A DNA stretch of 64,000 nt. It comes from Nosema muscidifuracis (lineage: Eukaryota > Microsporidia > Nosematidae). Each line of letters opens with the position of its first letter. Within the stretch, counting starts at the first letter, position 1. Location of the stretch: contig JAIOKI010000002.1 of assembly GCA_028335825.1 (NCBI GenBank), positions 62,001 through 126,000 on the forward strand, given 5' to 3'. Below the pieces are notes generated by a model that worked only from the letters and a program-made list of their open reading frames with translations, did no database searches and had not been told where the DNA came from. The translations under genes and the position numbers were made by a program. Shown in pieces: positions 45,227-55,408 of the stretch.

Positions 45227-45961
45227 TTATTTCCGATATTTGTAATCAACATCTCCCATACTTACATACCCCCTGGGAATACACATGTCTGCATATTTCA
45301 TATAAAATTCTTTATATCCACCTTGAAGAATATAAATTTCTGGTAAGGTTAAGTTAGGATAGGTATTTGATTTTCTGTCTAAATTTCGTACAAAATGAGC
45401 TAATTTGGGTGCTCTCACTGAAGAATATTCACAATGAAAAATTAAAACTTTTGGTTTTTTAAAAAGAGTCTTTGCTTTTTGAGTGGTATTTATATTTATA
45501 GCATCCTTAATATGACCTCCTTCATATTCATATGAGAATCTACAATCTATAATTGTATAATCAATATTATATTTCTTATTTAAAAGGTTATTTAAAACAT
45601 CTGCACTAATCCTTTGAATACTATCTGATCTTCCTATTCCTAATGTGGGTAATGAAAATACTTCTCCATTTGAAGAATCACGATAAAAATCTTTTAAATA
45701 TTTTCTACTCATTAAAGGTAAAGAAATTGCTTTTTTATAACTAGAATTCTTGTATAATATCCAATTATGTTCTTTCTTTTTACTAAATCTTGATGTATTC
45801 TCATTGAATGGATCTATTTCTATACCACAATTAATTATCTCATCACTAGAAAAGTCGTAAGAAGTCACAAATGGCTTCTCATTGTGTATGCTAATATTAT
45901 CATATTGTGTATCACTTTCACTTGATAATATGCTTGAGCTATTAGTGGTACCAGAACACAT
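45227..45961 (-). CDS. CDC25: M-phase inducer phosphatase (CDC25 family)
   Basis: The start is placed at the ATG 45959-45961 because the coding strand reads ATCCCTTA directly before it. A longer frame to 46051 would need a TTG start. This gives 244 residues, shorter than animal and fungal CDC25 because the regulatory N-terminus is reduced. The rhodanese-like catalytic domain spans residues about 110-235. It has IDCRFSYEYEGGHIKDAIN, the active-site loop HCEYSSVRAP (C-x5-R; CDC25 usually HCEFSSERGP) and YILQGGYKEFYMKY, matching LKGGYKEFF. CDC25 removes inhibitory phosphates from the cyclin-dependent kinase to permit mitosis. Catalytic cysteine and arginine are present; the loop has V and A where E and G are usual. 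Confidence 0.9.
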   Translation of the reverse strand: MCSGTTNSSSILSSESDTQYDNISIHNEKPFVTSYDFSSDEIINCGIEIDPFNENTSRFSKKKEHNWILYKNSSYKKAISLPLMSRKYLKDFYRDSSNGEVFSLPTLGIGRSDSIQRISADVLNNLLNKKYNIDYTIIDCRFSYEYEGGHIKDAININTTQKAKTLFKKPKVLIFHCEYSSVRAPKLAHFVRNLDRKSNTYPNLTLPEIYILQGGYKEFYMKYADMCIPRGYVSMGDVDYKYRK

Positions 45962-46912
45962 TAAGGGATTTGAGGGAAGTGATTTTATAGAAAAAATTAT
46001 ATTTTTGTTTATTAAATGATTTTTGAAAGATTTAAGTAAATACAAGAACAAACAAATTTTATTATAGAAGCTTAATTCGTAGCTTTGTTCTATACCGAAA
46101 TAAATTAATTAATTTCGATTATAATAAATTCATTAAAGACATATATTATTCATATAATGTCATTTTATTATAAAAAGATAACATTATTATAACTTATTTA
46201 AGAAATTATTTAAACCATTTCAAAATATATATATTTTAATTAAAATGTAATCTTATTGCTATCTTGCAAACTAAATTTATCTTAAATTATTAACAGTTCA
46301 ACGTTTAAATCAACTTTGATAAAATTTCAAAAATATTTTTGTTTACAATTAGTTTTAAGTATTTGACATATTTGACAGTTTAATTAACAATTCGAAAATA
46401 TTTTGAGGGTGGAAGTCTTATTTTACAACATATTTAAGATTATAGAAGAATAAATTTATTTTAAAATTTACTATATTTTAATTATTACTTAGAAGGAATT
46501 TACTTAAATATCTTATTCTTTCTATAAAATTAGTGTCAAGGTTTAATTTAATCAGAAAATAATCAATAAGAAATATTTAAAAAAATATTTGAATTATATA
46601 AAATATTTAAATTATATATAATATTTAAAATATTTGAATTATATAATAATTTATTATATAACATATAAAAAATTTAATTATATAGAAGATGAAATAATTT
46701 AATTATATAAAATTCTATTATATAAAATATTTAAATAAAAAGATGTGATATTTAAATAATTTAATATAGCTAGATAAAATAATTACATAATTTAATATAG
46801 GAAGATAAAATATTTAAAATATTTGAATTATATAAAATATTTAATTATATAACATATAAAAAATTTAAATCATAAAATAATTAAATAATTTAATATAGAA
46901 AGATAAAATTTA
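45962..46912. repeat. Spacer with degenerate AT-rich repeats
   Basis: From about 46560 to 46910 the words AAATATTTAAATTATATA and TTTAATATAGNAAGATAAAA recur many times. No gene. Short words at the right end run up to the stop of the Rab gene. Confidence 0.6.
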
Positions 46913-47530
46913 TTACATACAGCATTTTCCACCATCTTTGTTTCCATCACGAACCTGGAATCCATCCTTCTTACCATTTTTAAAAGATCCACTTTCAGTT
47001 TTTGTAATCAGTCTTCTTGTTAACACTTCAAATGCTTCATTCACTTGTATATTTAATTTAGCACTTGTTTTTTTAAAGTTATCTTTTGGTATCCTATTTT
47101 TAGAAAGAAATTCTTCTATTTGTTGATCTGTAACTTTAATATCAGATTCTTTGTCTACTTTATTTCCCAATATTATTATTTCTACCTGTTCTTTAGTATT
47201 TTTCTTAATCTCACCAATCCATTCTTCAAGATTTTCAAAGGATTTCTCATCTGTCATATCAAATACAACAAGAATACCATGAGCTCCTCTATAATAATTA
47301 GAAATGATGGCTCTAAATCTTTCTTGTCCAGCTGTATCCCATATTTGAAGTTTAACCTTATTATTATCAACTTCAATAGTTTTAATTTTAAAATCTACTC
47401 CTATGGTACTTCCTTGAGTATTTTCATATATTTCATCTGCAAATCTTCTCATAAGACATGTCTTACCAACTCCACTAGTTCCTATGAGTATAAACTTAAA
47501 TAAATATTTACATTCTGTTTCTGTTGACAT
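46913..47530 (-). CDS. YPT1: Rab-family small GTPase, Rab1/Ypt1-like
   Basis: This encodes 205 residues with all G-box motifs: GTSGVGKT (residues about 17-24), STIGVDF in the switch I/effector loop, WDTAGQERF, GNKVDKES and TSAK. The C-terminus ends GGKCCM, a double-cysteine prenylation site. RGAHGILVVFDMTDEKSFEN and the IGVDFKIKTIEVDNNK strand are typical of the Rab1/Rab8 group, and Rab1 (ER-to-Golgi traffic) fits best. The coding strand reads GGGATCCC just before the ATG. It is divergent from 47647-49380 with only about 116 bases between starts. It works with SEC18/NSF, encoded 2.4 kb away, in vesicle traffic. Confidence 0.9.
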   Translation of the reverse strand: MSTETECKYLFKFILIGTSGVGKTCLMRRFADEIYENTQGSTIGVDFKIKTIEVDNNKVKLQIWDTAGQERFRAIISNYYRGAHGILVVFDMTDEKSFENLEEWIGEIKKNTKEQVEIIILGNKVDKESDIKVTDQQIEEFLSKNRIPKDNFKKTSAKLNIQVNEAFEVLTRRLITKTESGSFKNGKKDGFQVRDGNKDGGKCCM

Positions 47531-47646
47531 GGGATCCCTTCTTAATATTTTTTTAAACTAACAAAATTATGAAAAGAGTTCAAAAAATTATCAAAATTTG
47601 TTTCAATTCAAAACAACTCAAATAAAAAAATAAAGGTTATTTATAT

Positions 47647-49380
47647 ATGATGATTCGAGAATATTTAAGATACATTATATTAGGAAGTCCATTTTTATTA
47701 CCTGATATAAAAGATTTAATACCTCTACTTAAGTATGAGATTACTAACAATGTACGATTTATGATTTTTATATTTATAATTGTAATGTTTAATTTATTTC
47801 TTATCTTTTTGTTGATGACTTATAGAAGAAATATAAATCTTGTGTTAGCTTATGGATTTTTATTAATAGAATGTTCTTTGATTCTGCATAAACTTAAAGT
47901 TGTTGAATTCATAAATAGCAGAAATCAAGAAAATCAAAATTCAAGTTACGTAGCACAATTATTTGGTATTGGCAACGAAAGAAAAAAAAATATAAGTTTG
48001 GAAAGTAAAGATATTACAAATTCTTTATATATTGAAAATAATAATCAAAGAGAAAATAGTAAAAGAGATAATTTAAATAATCAAAGAGATAATAGTAAAA
48101 GAGAAAATAATAATCAAAGAGAAAATAGTCAAAGAGAAAATAATCTAGAAATAAAAATATCTTCATCATCTTTACAAGATAGTCAAAAAGAAAATATCCC
48201 TAAATTAGGATTTCTAGAAGGATTTACTAGTGTATTATATAAAAAAGCAAGAAATGAAGTAGATTTTAATACATTTATTAAAGAATTAACAAGTCGAAAA
48301 ATGGAAATAGATAAATTAATAACTGACTTCAAAAATGAGTTTGATAGTTTCAACAAAATGTCAATGACTATTCAAACAGAATTATATGCCATAAACAGTT
48401 CTCCAAAATATTTCAGTTTTGAATATAATGATCTAAAAAATGAAATTGAAAAGTTCTTTGTAATTGCTTCGATAAAACAAAATGATAGACAGACTGCTTT
48501 ACTTTCTTATATTAAGAATGTAGTAGATCTTAAAGACATAAGCAATAATAACAAATTTGAAAATGATAGTAATAGAATATTCAAAAATATTTTTAAATTT
48601 AGATATTTATTGTTAATTATAGCAGTTATTGCTTTGGTATATTTGATATTGTCAGTAATAGAGAATCAAATGTTTACTCAATTTTTTCATATCTCTTTGT
48701 GCATTTTTTTAAGTATTTTAAGTATACTAAATATTTGTATTTTGTTATATACTCAAGCTTTAGATAAGGATTGTAAGTCTGGTAGAATAAGAGGATGTAA
48801 AATATACCTTAATAATGGATCAAAATATGTAAAAAATTTGAGAAAAACGGAACTTTTTAGGGAATCACAAATATTTAAAAATGATTTGGATTCTGTTTTA
48901 GAAAGTACAAATATTAATTTACAGAATATGCAAAATTACATAAATGGATTATTTAATGAGAAAGTCTCTCATAAAATTCTTGTATTTAATAATTTATTTG
49001 ATAAAATTTTATTTGTTAGAGATGATTTTAAATCAATAACAAATGATAAGATTGATGAAAAAAAATATTATGCACATATAAGAAATATGTATCATATATT
49101 AGATAGAATATCTTCTAAATTAAGTCAGAAGATTAAATTAGATATACTTGAAATTTATACTAAAGAAATGAGTCTAGGATACTACATCAAAACAAATAAG
49201 GATTTTATAGTAGATAATGTACTCAATGTTGTAGCTACTAGAAAAAATGAAGAAGATATTAAATTATCTTTAAAATGTGGGTCATTATTAGATAAGCTTT
49301 GTATGTCTAAAGAATATGTAGAGGATATTTTTAATTTGATATTTTGTTTTAGCATAATAATAACTTTATGCATGATTTAA
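47647..49380 (+). CDS. Hypothetical multi-pass membrane protein with an N/Q-rich repeat region
   Basis: This encodes 577 residues. Hydrophobic helices lie near residues 38-60 (MIFIFIIVMFNLFLIFLLM), 65-82, 320-340 (YLLLIIAVIALVYLILS) and 348-372, with a final one at the very C-terminus (IFNLIFCFSIIITLCMI). Between the second and third, residues about 130-180 contain imperfect repeats of NNQRENSKR/NNQRDNSKR. A central KCKD-type cysteine pair (DKDCKSGRIRGC) and long coiled-coil-like helices occupy the rest. No CCC signal before the ATG. Not recognised; a nuclear-envelope or ER protein is possible but unsupported. Confidence 0.65.
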   Translation: MMIREYLRYIILGSPFLLPDIKDLIPLLKYEITNNVRFMIFIFIIVMFNLFLIFLLMTYRRNINLVLAYGFLLIECSLILHKLKVVEFINSRNQENQNSSYVAQLFGIGNERKKNISLESKDITNSLYIENNNQRENSKRDNLNNQRDNSKRENNNQRENSQRENNLEIKISSSSLQDSQKENIPKLGFLEGFTSVLYKKARNEVDFNTFIKELTSRKMEIDKLITDFKNEFDSFNKMSMTIQTELYAINSSPKYFSFEYNDLKNEIEKFFVIASIKQNDRQTALLSYIKNVVDLKDISNNNKFENDSNRIFKNIFKFRYLLLIIAVIALVYLILSVIENQMFTQFFHISLCIFLSILSILNICILLYTQALDKDCKSGRIRGCKIYLNNGSKYVKNLRKTELFRESQIFKNDLDSVLESTNINLQNMQNYINGLFNEKVSHKILVFNNLFDKILFVRDDFKSITNDKIDEKKYYAHIRNMYHILDRISSKLSQKIKLDILEIYTKEMSLGYYIKTNKDFIVDNVLNVVATRKNEEDIKLSLKCGSLLDKLCMSKEYVEDIFNLIFCFSIIITLCMI

Positions 49381-49927
49381 TTAATTTATGAATTTTTAAT
49401 TTGATATTTTGTTTTAGCATAATAAAAATATAATTTAATTACTTTATGAAAAAGAAATAATTTAATTAATTCATGAAAAATAAAAAATATGATTAAATTA
49501 CTTTATATATATAACAATATAATAACATTATCTATATATACATTAACATTATATATATATAAAATAAAAAATATAATTAAAATTATCTATAAATATAATT
49601 AACATTATTAACATTATTAATATATAAAAATATAATTTTAAGTTTTTTTCTTTAATATGACTTCCCAAAAACATTTCTCCTCCCAAATAGTCTTATAAAT
49701 AATATTAATTTCTTAGATTAAAAAATAATCTACCTTATTTTATATGTTAATAATATAAATTTTTAATTAGATTGTTCTACCCACTATTTTATTCATTACT
49801 GGTAAATTAAAGGTAATTTCTTTTTATAAATTATTTTTATTTTTTATGTGCATAAATTCTGAAATTAGAGAATTACAAAATTGATTTGTTTCATATCGAT
49901 TAGATTTACAAAAACATTTTATTATTA
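49381..49927. other. AT-rich spacer
   Basis: It begins with an imperfect duplication of the last coding bases of the previous gene (TTTAATTTGATATTTTGTTT at 49332 and again near 49397). It then runs into TATATA-rich sequence. No gene. Confidence 0.5.
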
Positions 49928-49932
49928 CCCTT

Positions 49933-51963
49933 ATGAAATACACAGTTAGTAAAATTCAAGATGCAGATAAAGGAAAACTTAATTTGGTTTATATTCCGTA
50001 TTCAAATACATTTATTGATTACGATTATATAGTAATAGATGATTACTATATGTATAAGTTTGTTCTTTATAAGACAACTAAAATACTTCTAAGTAAAATA
50101 CAACGTGAATATTTGAACAAAACACCTGAAAAAGATATTTGTGAAATTAAGCCAATAAAAACTGTAGAATGTGATCAGATAATGTTACTTAGGATAGATG
50201 TTGATCTTGTTCGAATGTCTACTGAAAATATTGATGCAGTAGCTTTTGTAGAAGCTTTTTCTGAAACTTATAGGTTATTTCCATTTAATAATGATCAGAA
50301 GTTGTATTTCTACTTTAATAATATTGGATTTGTAGTCACAGTTAAAGAACTTATCACTAATAATGATAGTACATCAGGTATTTTATTAAGTAATACGGAG
50401 ATTTATGTATCAACTAATTCATCTAAAATGACTTTTATAAACAATAATAAGAATAATCTACTTTTGGATCCAAATTTTAATTTTGAAAGTCTTGGAATAG
50501 GTGGACTAAAAAAAGAATTTTCTCAAATGTTCAGACGTGCATTCGTACAACGTGTTTTCGATAAAGATGTAATTAAGAAACTAGGGATACCACATGTTAA
50601 AGGTATTATGTTATATGGACCACCGGGTACTGGTAAAACTTTAATAGCAAAAAGATTGGGTAATTTATTAAACGCAAGACCTCCAAAAATAGTAAATGGT
50701 CCAGAAATATTAAATAAATATATCGGACAGAGTGAAGAAAATATTCGTAATCTTTTTAAAGATGCAGAAGAAGAATGGAGGATTAAGAAAGAAGAAAGTG
50801 GGTTGCATATTATTATATTTGATGAAATAGATGCTATTTGTAAGAAAAGAGGAAGTTCATTGAATTCTGGTGTAGGTGATCAAGTAGTAAATCAGTTACT
50901 AAGTAAAATGGATGGTGTTGAATCTCTAGAGAATGTCTTAGTAATAGGAATGACTAATAGACTTGATCTTATTGATGATGCCTTATTAAGACCTGGTAGA
51001 TTTGAAATTCATTTAGAAATTTCTCTTCCTGACGAAGAAGCAAGAAATGAAATATTCAGAATACATACAAAAGCAATGGAAGAGGCTAAATATATTGATA
51101 AAAATGTTGATCTAAAAAATATTGCAAAATTATCTAAAAATTATACTGGAGCAGAAATCACTGCTGTTATTAAAAGTGCTGTATCCTACGCTTTAGAAAG
51201 AAAAGTACATAGCAAAGAAAATCAAGAAGAACAACTTGATATAGTTGGGGATACGAATATATGTGTAGATATGAAAGATTTTATGAGAGCTTTAGATGAA
51301 GTAAAACCTTCTTTTGGAATTAATGAACTGGACTTTTGTAAATTTCAAAGAACTTTCTACGAAATACCAAATTTTACTGAAGCTGTTGAGTTGGGTAAAA
51401 GCTTTTTAAGAAAACTTAAAAATACTAATCTGTATAACACATCATCTTTATTATTCTATGGTGATCCAGGTGTAGGTAAAACAAATTTAGTTGTTAAAGC
51501 AGCAAGATTATCTATGTTTCCATTTATTAAAATGATCAGTCCACGTAATATTATAGGACTAAGTGAATATGAGAAGGTTAATTATATTAAGAATAAGTTT
51601 TTAGATGCTTATAAAAGTGAAGAGTCAATCATCATTTTGGATGATATAGAAGCTTTGTTTGACTTCGTAAATATTGGACCAAGATTTTCTAATGCAATAT
51701 TACAAGCTTTGAAGATTTTTATAAAAGAGGAGGATAAAAAGAAACTTTTCGTTTTTGCTACTAGTAGTAATGTAGAAATATTGAAAGAATGTGGTATTTA
51801 TGAATGTTTCCATGGTACTTTTAAAGTAGAAAAAATTAATAAGGATGATTTTGAGCAGTTATGTCAGCAAAACCCTAATTTCAAAGATGTTCCATTTACA
51901 GAACCCTGCTCTATAAAAAATTTATTATCTTCATTGAATGAACCAGATGTTTCATTGAAATAA
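49933..51963 (+). CDS. SEC18: Vesicle-fusing AAA ATPase SEC18/NSF
   Basis: This encodes 676 residues; CCC at 49928-49930 lies two bases before the ATG. It has an N-domain (about 1-185) and two AAA domains. D1 has Walker A GPPGTGKT (about 231-238), Walker B IIIFDEID, and ALLRPGRFEIHLEISLPDEEAR with the arginine finger and second region of homology. D2 has GDPGVGKT (about 515-522) and IIILDDIEALFD, and lacks the strict second region, as in NSF. The YIGQSEENIRNLF pore loop and GVGDQVVNQLLSKMDGVE are NSF-like. NSF disassembles SNARE complexes with the help of SNAP proteins at the Golgi and other membranes. It is a little shorter than yeast SEC18 (758 residues). Confidence 0.93.
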   Translation: MKYTVSKIQDADKGKLNLVYIPYSNTFIDYDYIVIDDYYMYKFVLYKTTKILLSKIQREYLNKTPEKDICEIKPIKTVECDQIMLLRIDVDLVRMSTENIDAVAFVEAFSETYRLFPFNNDQKLYFYFNNIGFVVTVKELITNNDSTSGILLSNTEIYVSTNSSKMTFINNNKNNLLLDPNFNFESLGIGGLKKEFSQMFRRAFVQRVFDKDVIKKLGIPHVKGIMLYGPPGTGKTLIAKRLGNLLNARPPKIVNGPEILNKYIGQSEENIRNLFKDAEEEWRIKKEESGLHIIIFDEIDAICKKRGSSLNSGVGDQVVNQLLSKMDGVESLENVLVIGMTNRLDLIDDALLRPGRFEIHLEISLPDEEARNEIFRIHTKAMEEAKYIDKNVDLKNIAKLSKNYTGAEITAVIKSAVSYALERKVHSKENQEEQLDIVGDTNICVDMKDFMRALDEVKPSFGINELDFCKFQRTFYEIPNFTEAVELGKSFLRKLKNTNLYNTSSLLFYGDPGVGKTNLVVKAARLSMFPFIKMISPRNIIGLSEYEKVNYIKNKFLDAYKSEESIIILDDIEALFDFVNIGPRFSNAILQALKIFIKEEDKKKLFVFATSSNVEILKECGIYECFHGTFKVEKINKDDFEQLCQQNPNFKDVPFTEPCSIKNLLSSLNEPDVSLK

Positions 51964-51968
51964 ATCGT

Positions 51969-53426
51969 TTAATCCCATTTAATTTCTAAGTCTTTTATAT
52001 GAGGGTTCTTATTTTTACTTTCTATTGCTTCTTCTTTAGAAATTATATTCTCTGTGACTAGAAATTTTAAATAAGGTTCAATATGTCGAATATCACTCAT
52101 TCGAGATATGCACCATAAAATTTCATCTTTTTGTTTATTTTTGATAACTAATTTGAAATAAAATTCCATACTAGAAGAATCACCCAATGCATTCTTTTTT
52201 AATATATTCATACATTTTTCAAATTTTTCTTCTTGATAATAACATATAGCTAAATTTCTAGCATATTCCGGATTTCTTTTATCCATTTCTAAAAGTCTTA
52301 AAAATATATCTTTGCATCCCAAATAATCACCTAATTTTATTTTGACTGATGCATATGCAAATAAAATTCTTTCATTTTGAGGAACTATTTCAAGAGCTTT
52401 TTCATATGCAATTTTTGAATTAAAAAAATCTTCTTTTTTAAAATAAAATCTTCCTTTATGCTCTATTGGTTCAAAACTTTTATATGTAGAATATCCTTTA
52501 TCAAACCATATAGGATCTTCTAAAAGCCATCCAAGTTTAACACAATATTCACAATATAAAACTTTTTTTTCAAAAGTATCGGTTTTATCAAATTTCTCTA
52601 TTTCATTTTTTAATATTGAAATAGCTTCTTCAATACGTTTCAATGCTATTAAGCATTCAGTCTCTTCTAAAATAGATTTCAAGTTTTTAAATATTTTAAG
52701 TGCTTTTTCGTAAAATCCACATTTCTTATAAACTATAGCTAGTTGATACTCAAGATCTCTCCTTAAAACTAAGGGAAATTTCATAATATCTTCTAAACTT
52801 ATTAAATCTATTTCCTTAAGACTATTCTCTATGCATTCATACGTATCAGTAATTAATGAAAAATAATATTGATATAATCTATCAAGTAAGCTATGTTTTT
52901 CATTTTCTTTAAACATAAGTCTATCTAAGTATGCAAGTACTTGAATTTTTCGTGTATAAAAATCTTTCTCATTTTTATATATACTTATCATATGAATAGA
53001 TAAATATATTTGTTCAAGTATATTTAAAGAAGAAACTCTAAAATCACAAGATCTATTTCTAGCTTCAAATGGATATGTAATATCTTTATTCATTGGATTT
53101 TTTATATTGACAAATAAAATAGGAATATCACTATTTTCAGTAAGTACTCCAATTATCTCATGATCTATCAATTGAATATCTCTTAATATAGATGTATCAT
53201 TATAAGATAACATAATAATTAATTTCTGAACAATATCTATAGATTCTGGTATATTAATTTTTTTTGGTTGTATCAGTAATAGATTTTTTAAATAAATATA
53301 TCTAATATCATCATTTAAATCTGGTATATCTTTAAAAAATGTACCTGTCTTCATATCTAAATTTTCATGGATTTCTGTTATCTCGTTAAGATTTTTCTTA
53401 AATAATTCTAATAATATTTCTTCCAT
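51969..53426 (-). CDS. TPR protein, TTC27/EMW1-like
   Basis: This encodes 485 residues; GGGG at 53428-53431 (CCCC on the coding strand) lies one base before the ATG. The C-terminal two-thirds holds tetratricopeptide repeats (AYEKALEIVPQNERILFAYA, then CKDIFLRLLEMDKRNPEYARNLA). The KLGWLLEDPIWFDKGYS segment followed by RFYFKKEDFFNSKIAYEKALEI recalls the conserved core of TTC27 and yeast EMW1 (essential for maintenance of the cell wall). The match is by eye and moderate. The protein is much shorter than yeast EMW1 at its N-terminus. It converges tail-to-tail with SEC18, with only five bases between stop codons (51963 and 51969). Confidence 0.6.
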   Translation of the reverse strand: MEEILLELFKKNLNEITEIHENLDMKTGTFFKDIPDLNDDIRYIYLKNLLLIQPKKINIPESIDIVQKLIIMLSYNDTSILRDIQLIDHEIIGVLTENSDIPILFVNIKNPMNKDITYPFEARNRSCDFRVSSLNILEQIYLSIHMISIYKNEKDFYTRKIQVLAYLDRLMFKENEKHSLLDRLYQYYFSLITDTYECIENSLKEIDLISLEDIMKFPLVLRRDLEYQLAIVYKKCGFYEKALKIFKNLKSILEETECLIALKRIEEAISILKNEIEKFDKTDTFEKKVLYCEYCVKLGWLLEDPIWFDKGYSTYKSFEPIEHKGRFYFKKEDFFNSKIAYEKALEIVPQNERILFAYASVKIKLGDYLGCKDIFLRLLEMDKRNPEYARNLAICYYQEEKFEKCMNILKKNALGDSSSMEFYFKLVIKNKQKDEILWCISRMSDIRHIEPYLKFLVTENIISKEEAIESKNKNPHIKDLEIKWD

Positions 53427-53870
53427 TGGGGCATAAGATTTAGAAATAAATTTTTAAATTTTTCTTATATTTAAAATTAAATAAAAATTTTCAATAAGGA
53501 TAAAATCAATAAAGTCATTTATGGAGAAATATAATCAATAAAATTTTTTAATAAGAATAAAACCAATAAAATTTTCAATAAGGCATAAACTAATAAAATT
53601 TTTATTAAGGATAAACCCAATAAAGCAATATATGAAGACATAAAACCAATAAAAATTTTCAATAAGGCATAAAACAAATAAAGCTATCTATGGAGAAATA
53701 AAATCAATAAAACTTTTTATGAAGAAATAAAATCAATAAAAATTTTACTTAAGACATAAAACCAATAAAGCTATCTATGGAGAAATAAAATCCATAAAAT
53801 TTTGTATTCTATTAAGATTTTAACATTCATATAAACAAAAAGACAATATTCATTAAAATTTGACCCATAA
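53427..53870. repeat. Spacer with degenerate ~30-36-bp repeats
   Basis: Repeated words AATAAAATTTTCAATAAGG and AAAACCAATAAAGCTATCTATG with variation, from about 53460 to 53800. It lies between divergent genes and ends in CCC at 53864-53866. Confidence 0.7.
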
Positions 53871-55406
53871 ATGGAAATAACAATTACTAACACTGAACAA
53901 AAAATATTTGACATGATACTATTATGCAAACCTTCTAATGTAATTCCTCGTGTAGCTGGTGGATGGGTACGTGATAAATTAATGGGAGTACCATCTTATG
54001 ATATGGACATAGCTTTAGAAAATATTTCTGGATACGATTTTGCTGTTTTACTAGAAAAATCTTTTAAAGATTCTGTATCGAGTGTTAGTTTGATACAAAG
54101 CAATCCTGATAAATCTAAACATCTAGAAACAGCTGTATGCAAAATTAATGGGATGATGATAGATTTTGTAAATTTAAGATGTGAGAAATATAATGACACA
54201 AGAATTCCAATTATTACTATAGGAACAGCTGAAGAAGATTCGTACAGAAGAGATCTTACTATAAATTCCTTATTTTATAATCTTGTTACAAGAAATATTG
54301 AGGATCATACTGGATTAGGATTCCAAGATATACATAATAAAATACTAAGAACTCCTTTAGATCCACTTACTACATTTTCAGACGATCCTTTAAGAATTCT
54401 AAGAATTTTCAGATTCAGGTCAAAATTGAACTTTAGGATTCAAAATGAAATTTATGCGGCTTTAAAAAATAAATCTTTAAAAATACATTTGAAAAAAAAA
54501 GTATCAAAAGAAAGAATTCATAATGAGATTTTTAAAATGATTGATAATAATTATGGACACGAAGGAATATTCGAATTAATTAATAATGACTACATTGAAA
54601 CAGTTTTTGGGCTTAAGAATAATATTCAAGAAATGATAAATTTTTATCAAAAAATATCAATAAAATCAATCGAGTCAAATTTGGAAAAAAGATGGATTTA
54701 CAATCTTTATATAGTCTTTTTATCTTCATCAGCTTGTTTAATTCAGGATAAGAAAAAATTTATATTTTTAAATGTTAAAATATGTAGAGATGAGTTGTGT
54801 AGTTCTTCTAAAATATGTTCTACTATAAGATGTATTGAAGAAGGAATTTACAGATGTAAAATATTTGATTTTATTGATTTATCTTTATATAATATTTATT
54901 TTGTGTTAAATACATTGGGTACTTATTGGTATGAGATACTGTATTTTGAGTATATCAAAAAGGGAAATGAAAGTATCAAGAAGTTTGTTGACTTTATACA
55001 AGAAAATAATATAAATTATATATATAATGATAAACCAATTATAAATATTAAAAATATCGATCAAAGACTTTCTATTGATAAAAAATATATTAACTACTTT
55101 GTGAAGGAATGTTTAATATATCAACAATCATTTTTTTATAAAGTACCAAATTTTGATGATAAAATATTAAATGGTAATGGTGAAGTGCTAAATGGTGATA
55201 AAATATCAAATGTTGATGATAAAATAGCAAATGTTAGTGATAAAATATCAAAAATTGATAAAATATTAAATAATGATAAAATATCAAAAATTGATAAATT
55301 ATTAAATGATGATGATAAATTAAAATTTATTGATGATCATCTATTGAAGAATAAATTAAAGATAATTGAGAAATTTGAAAAATTAGAAATAAATAAAAAC
55401 CCTTAA
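53871..55406 (+). CDS. CCA1: tRNA nucleotidyltransferase (CCA-adding enzyme)
   Basis: This encodes 511 residues; CCC at 53864-53866 lies four bases before the ATG. The class II CCA-adding head is clear. PRVAGGWVRDKLMG and SYDMDIAL (GG-x-R and the D-x-D metal site; residues about 24-50) are followed by RRDLTINSLFYNL and EDHTGLGFQDIHNK. PLTTFSDDPLRILRIFRFRSKL contains the DDPLR-x-LR nucleotide-selecting region. The enzyme adds CCA to tRNA 3' ends in nucleus and cytosol. The C-terminal ~90 residues are unusual: an imperfect repeat of [VI]-D-D-K-I-[SA]-N/K units (DKISNVDDKIANVSDKIS, then ISKIDKLLNDDDK) replaces or extends the normal tail and looks slippage-born. Confidence 0.93.
   Translation: MEITITNTEQKIFDMILLCKPSNVIPRVAGGWVRDKLMGVPSYDMDIALENISGYDFAVLLEKSFKDSVSSVSLIQSNPDKSKHLETAVCKINGMMIDFVNLRCEKYNDTRIPIITIGTAEEDSYRRDLTINSLFYNLVTRNIEDHTGLGFQDIHNKILRTPLDPLTTFSDDPLRILRIFRFRSKLNFRIQNEIYAALKNKSLKIHLKKKVSKERIHNEIFKMIDNNYGHEGIFELINNDYIETVFGLKNNIQEMINFYQKISIKSIESNLEKRWIYNLYIVFLSSSACLIQDKKKFIFLNVKICRDELCSSSKICSTIRCIEEGIYRCKIFDFIDLSLYNIYFVLNTLGTYWYEILYFEYIKKGNESIKKFVDFIQENNINYIYNDKPIINIKNIDQRLSIDKKYINYFVKECLIYQQSFFYKVPNFDDKILNGNGEVLNGDKISNVDDKIANVSDKISKIDKILNNDKISKIDKLLNDDDKLKFIDDHLLKNKLKIIEKFEKLEINKNP
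55400..55402 (+). promoter_or_regulatory. CCC start signal inside the end of the CCA1 gene
   Basis: CCC of the last sense codons (AAC CCT TAA) lies six bases before the next ATG at 55409. The start signal of the following gene therefore overlaps the 3' coding end of CCA1. Confidence 0.6.
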
Positions 55407-55408
55407 AG

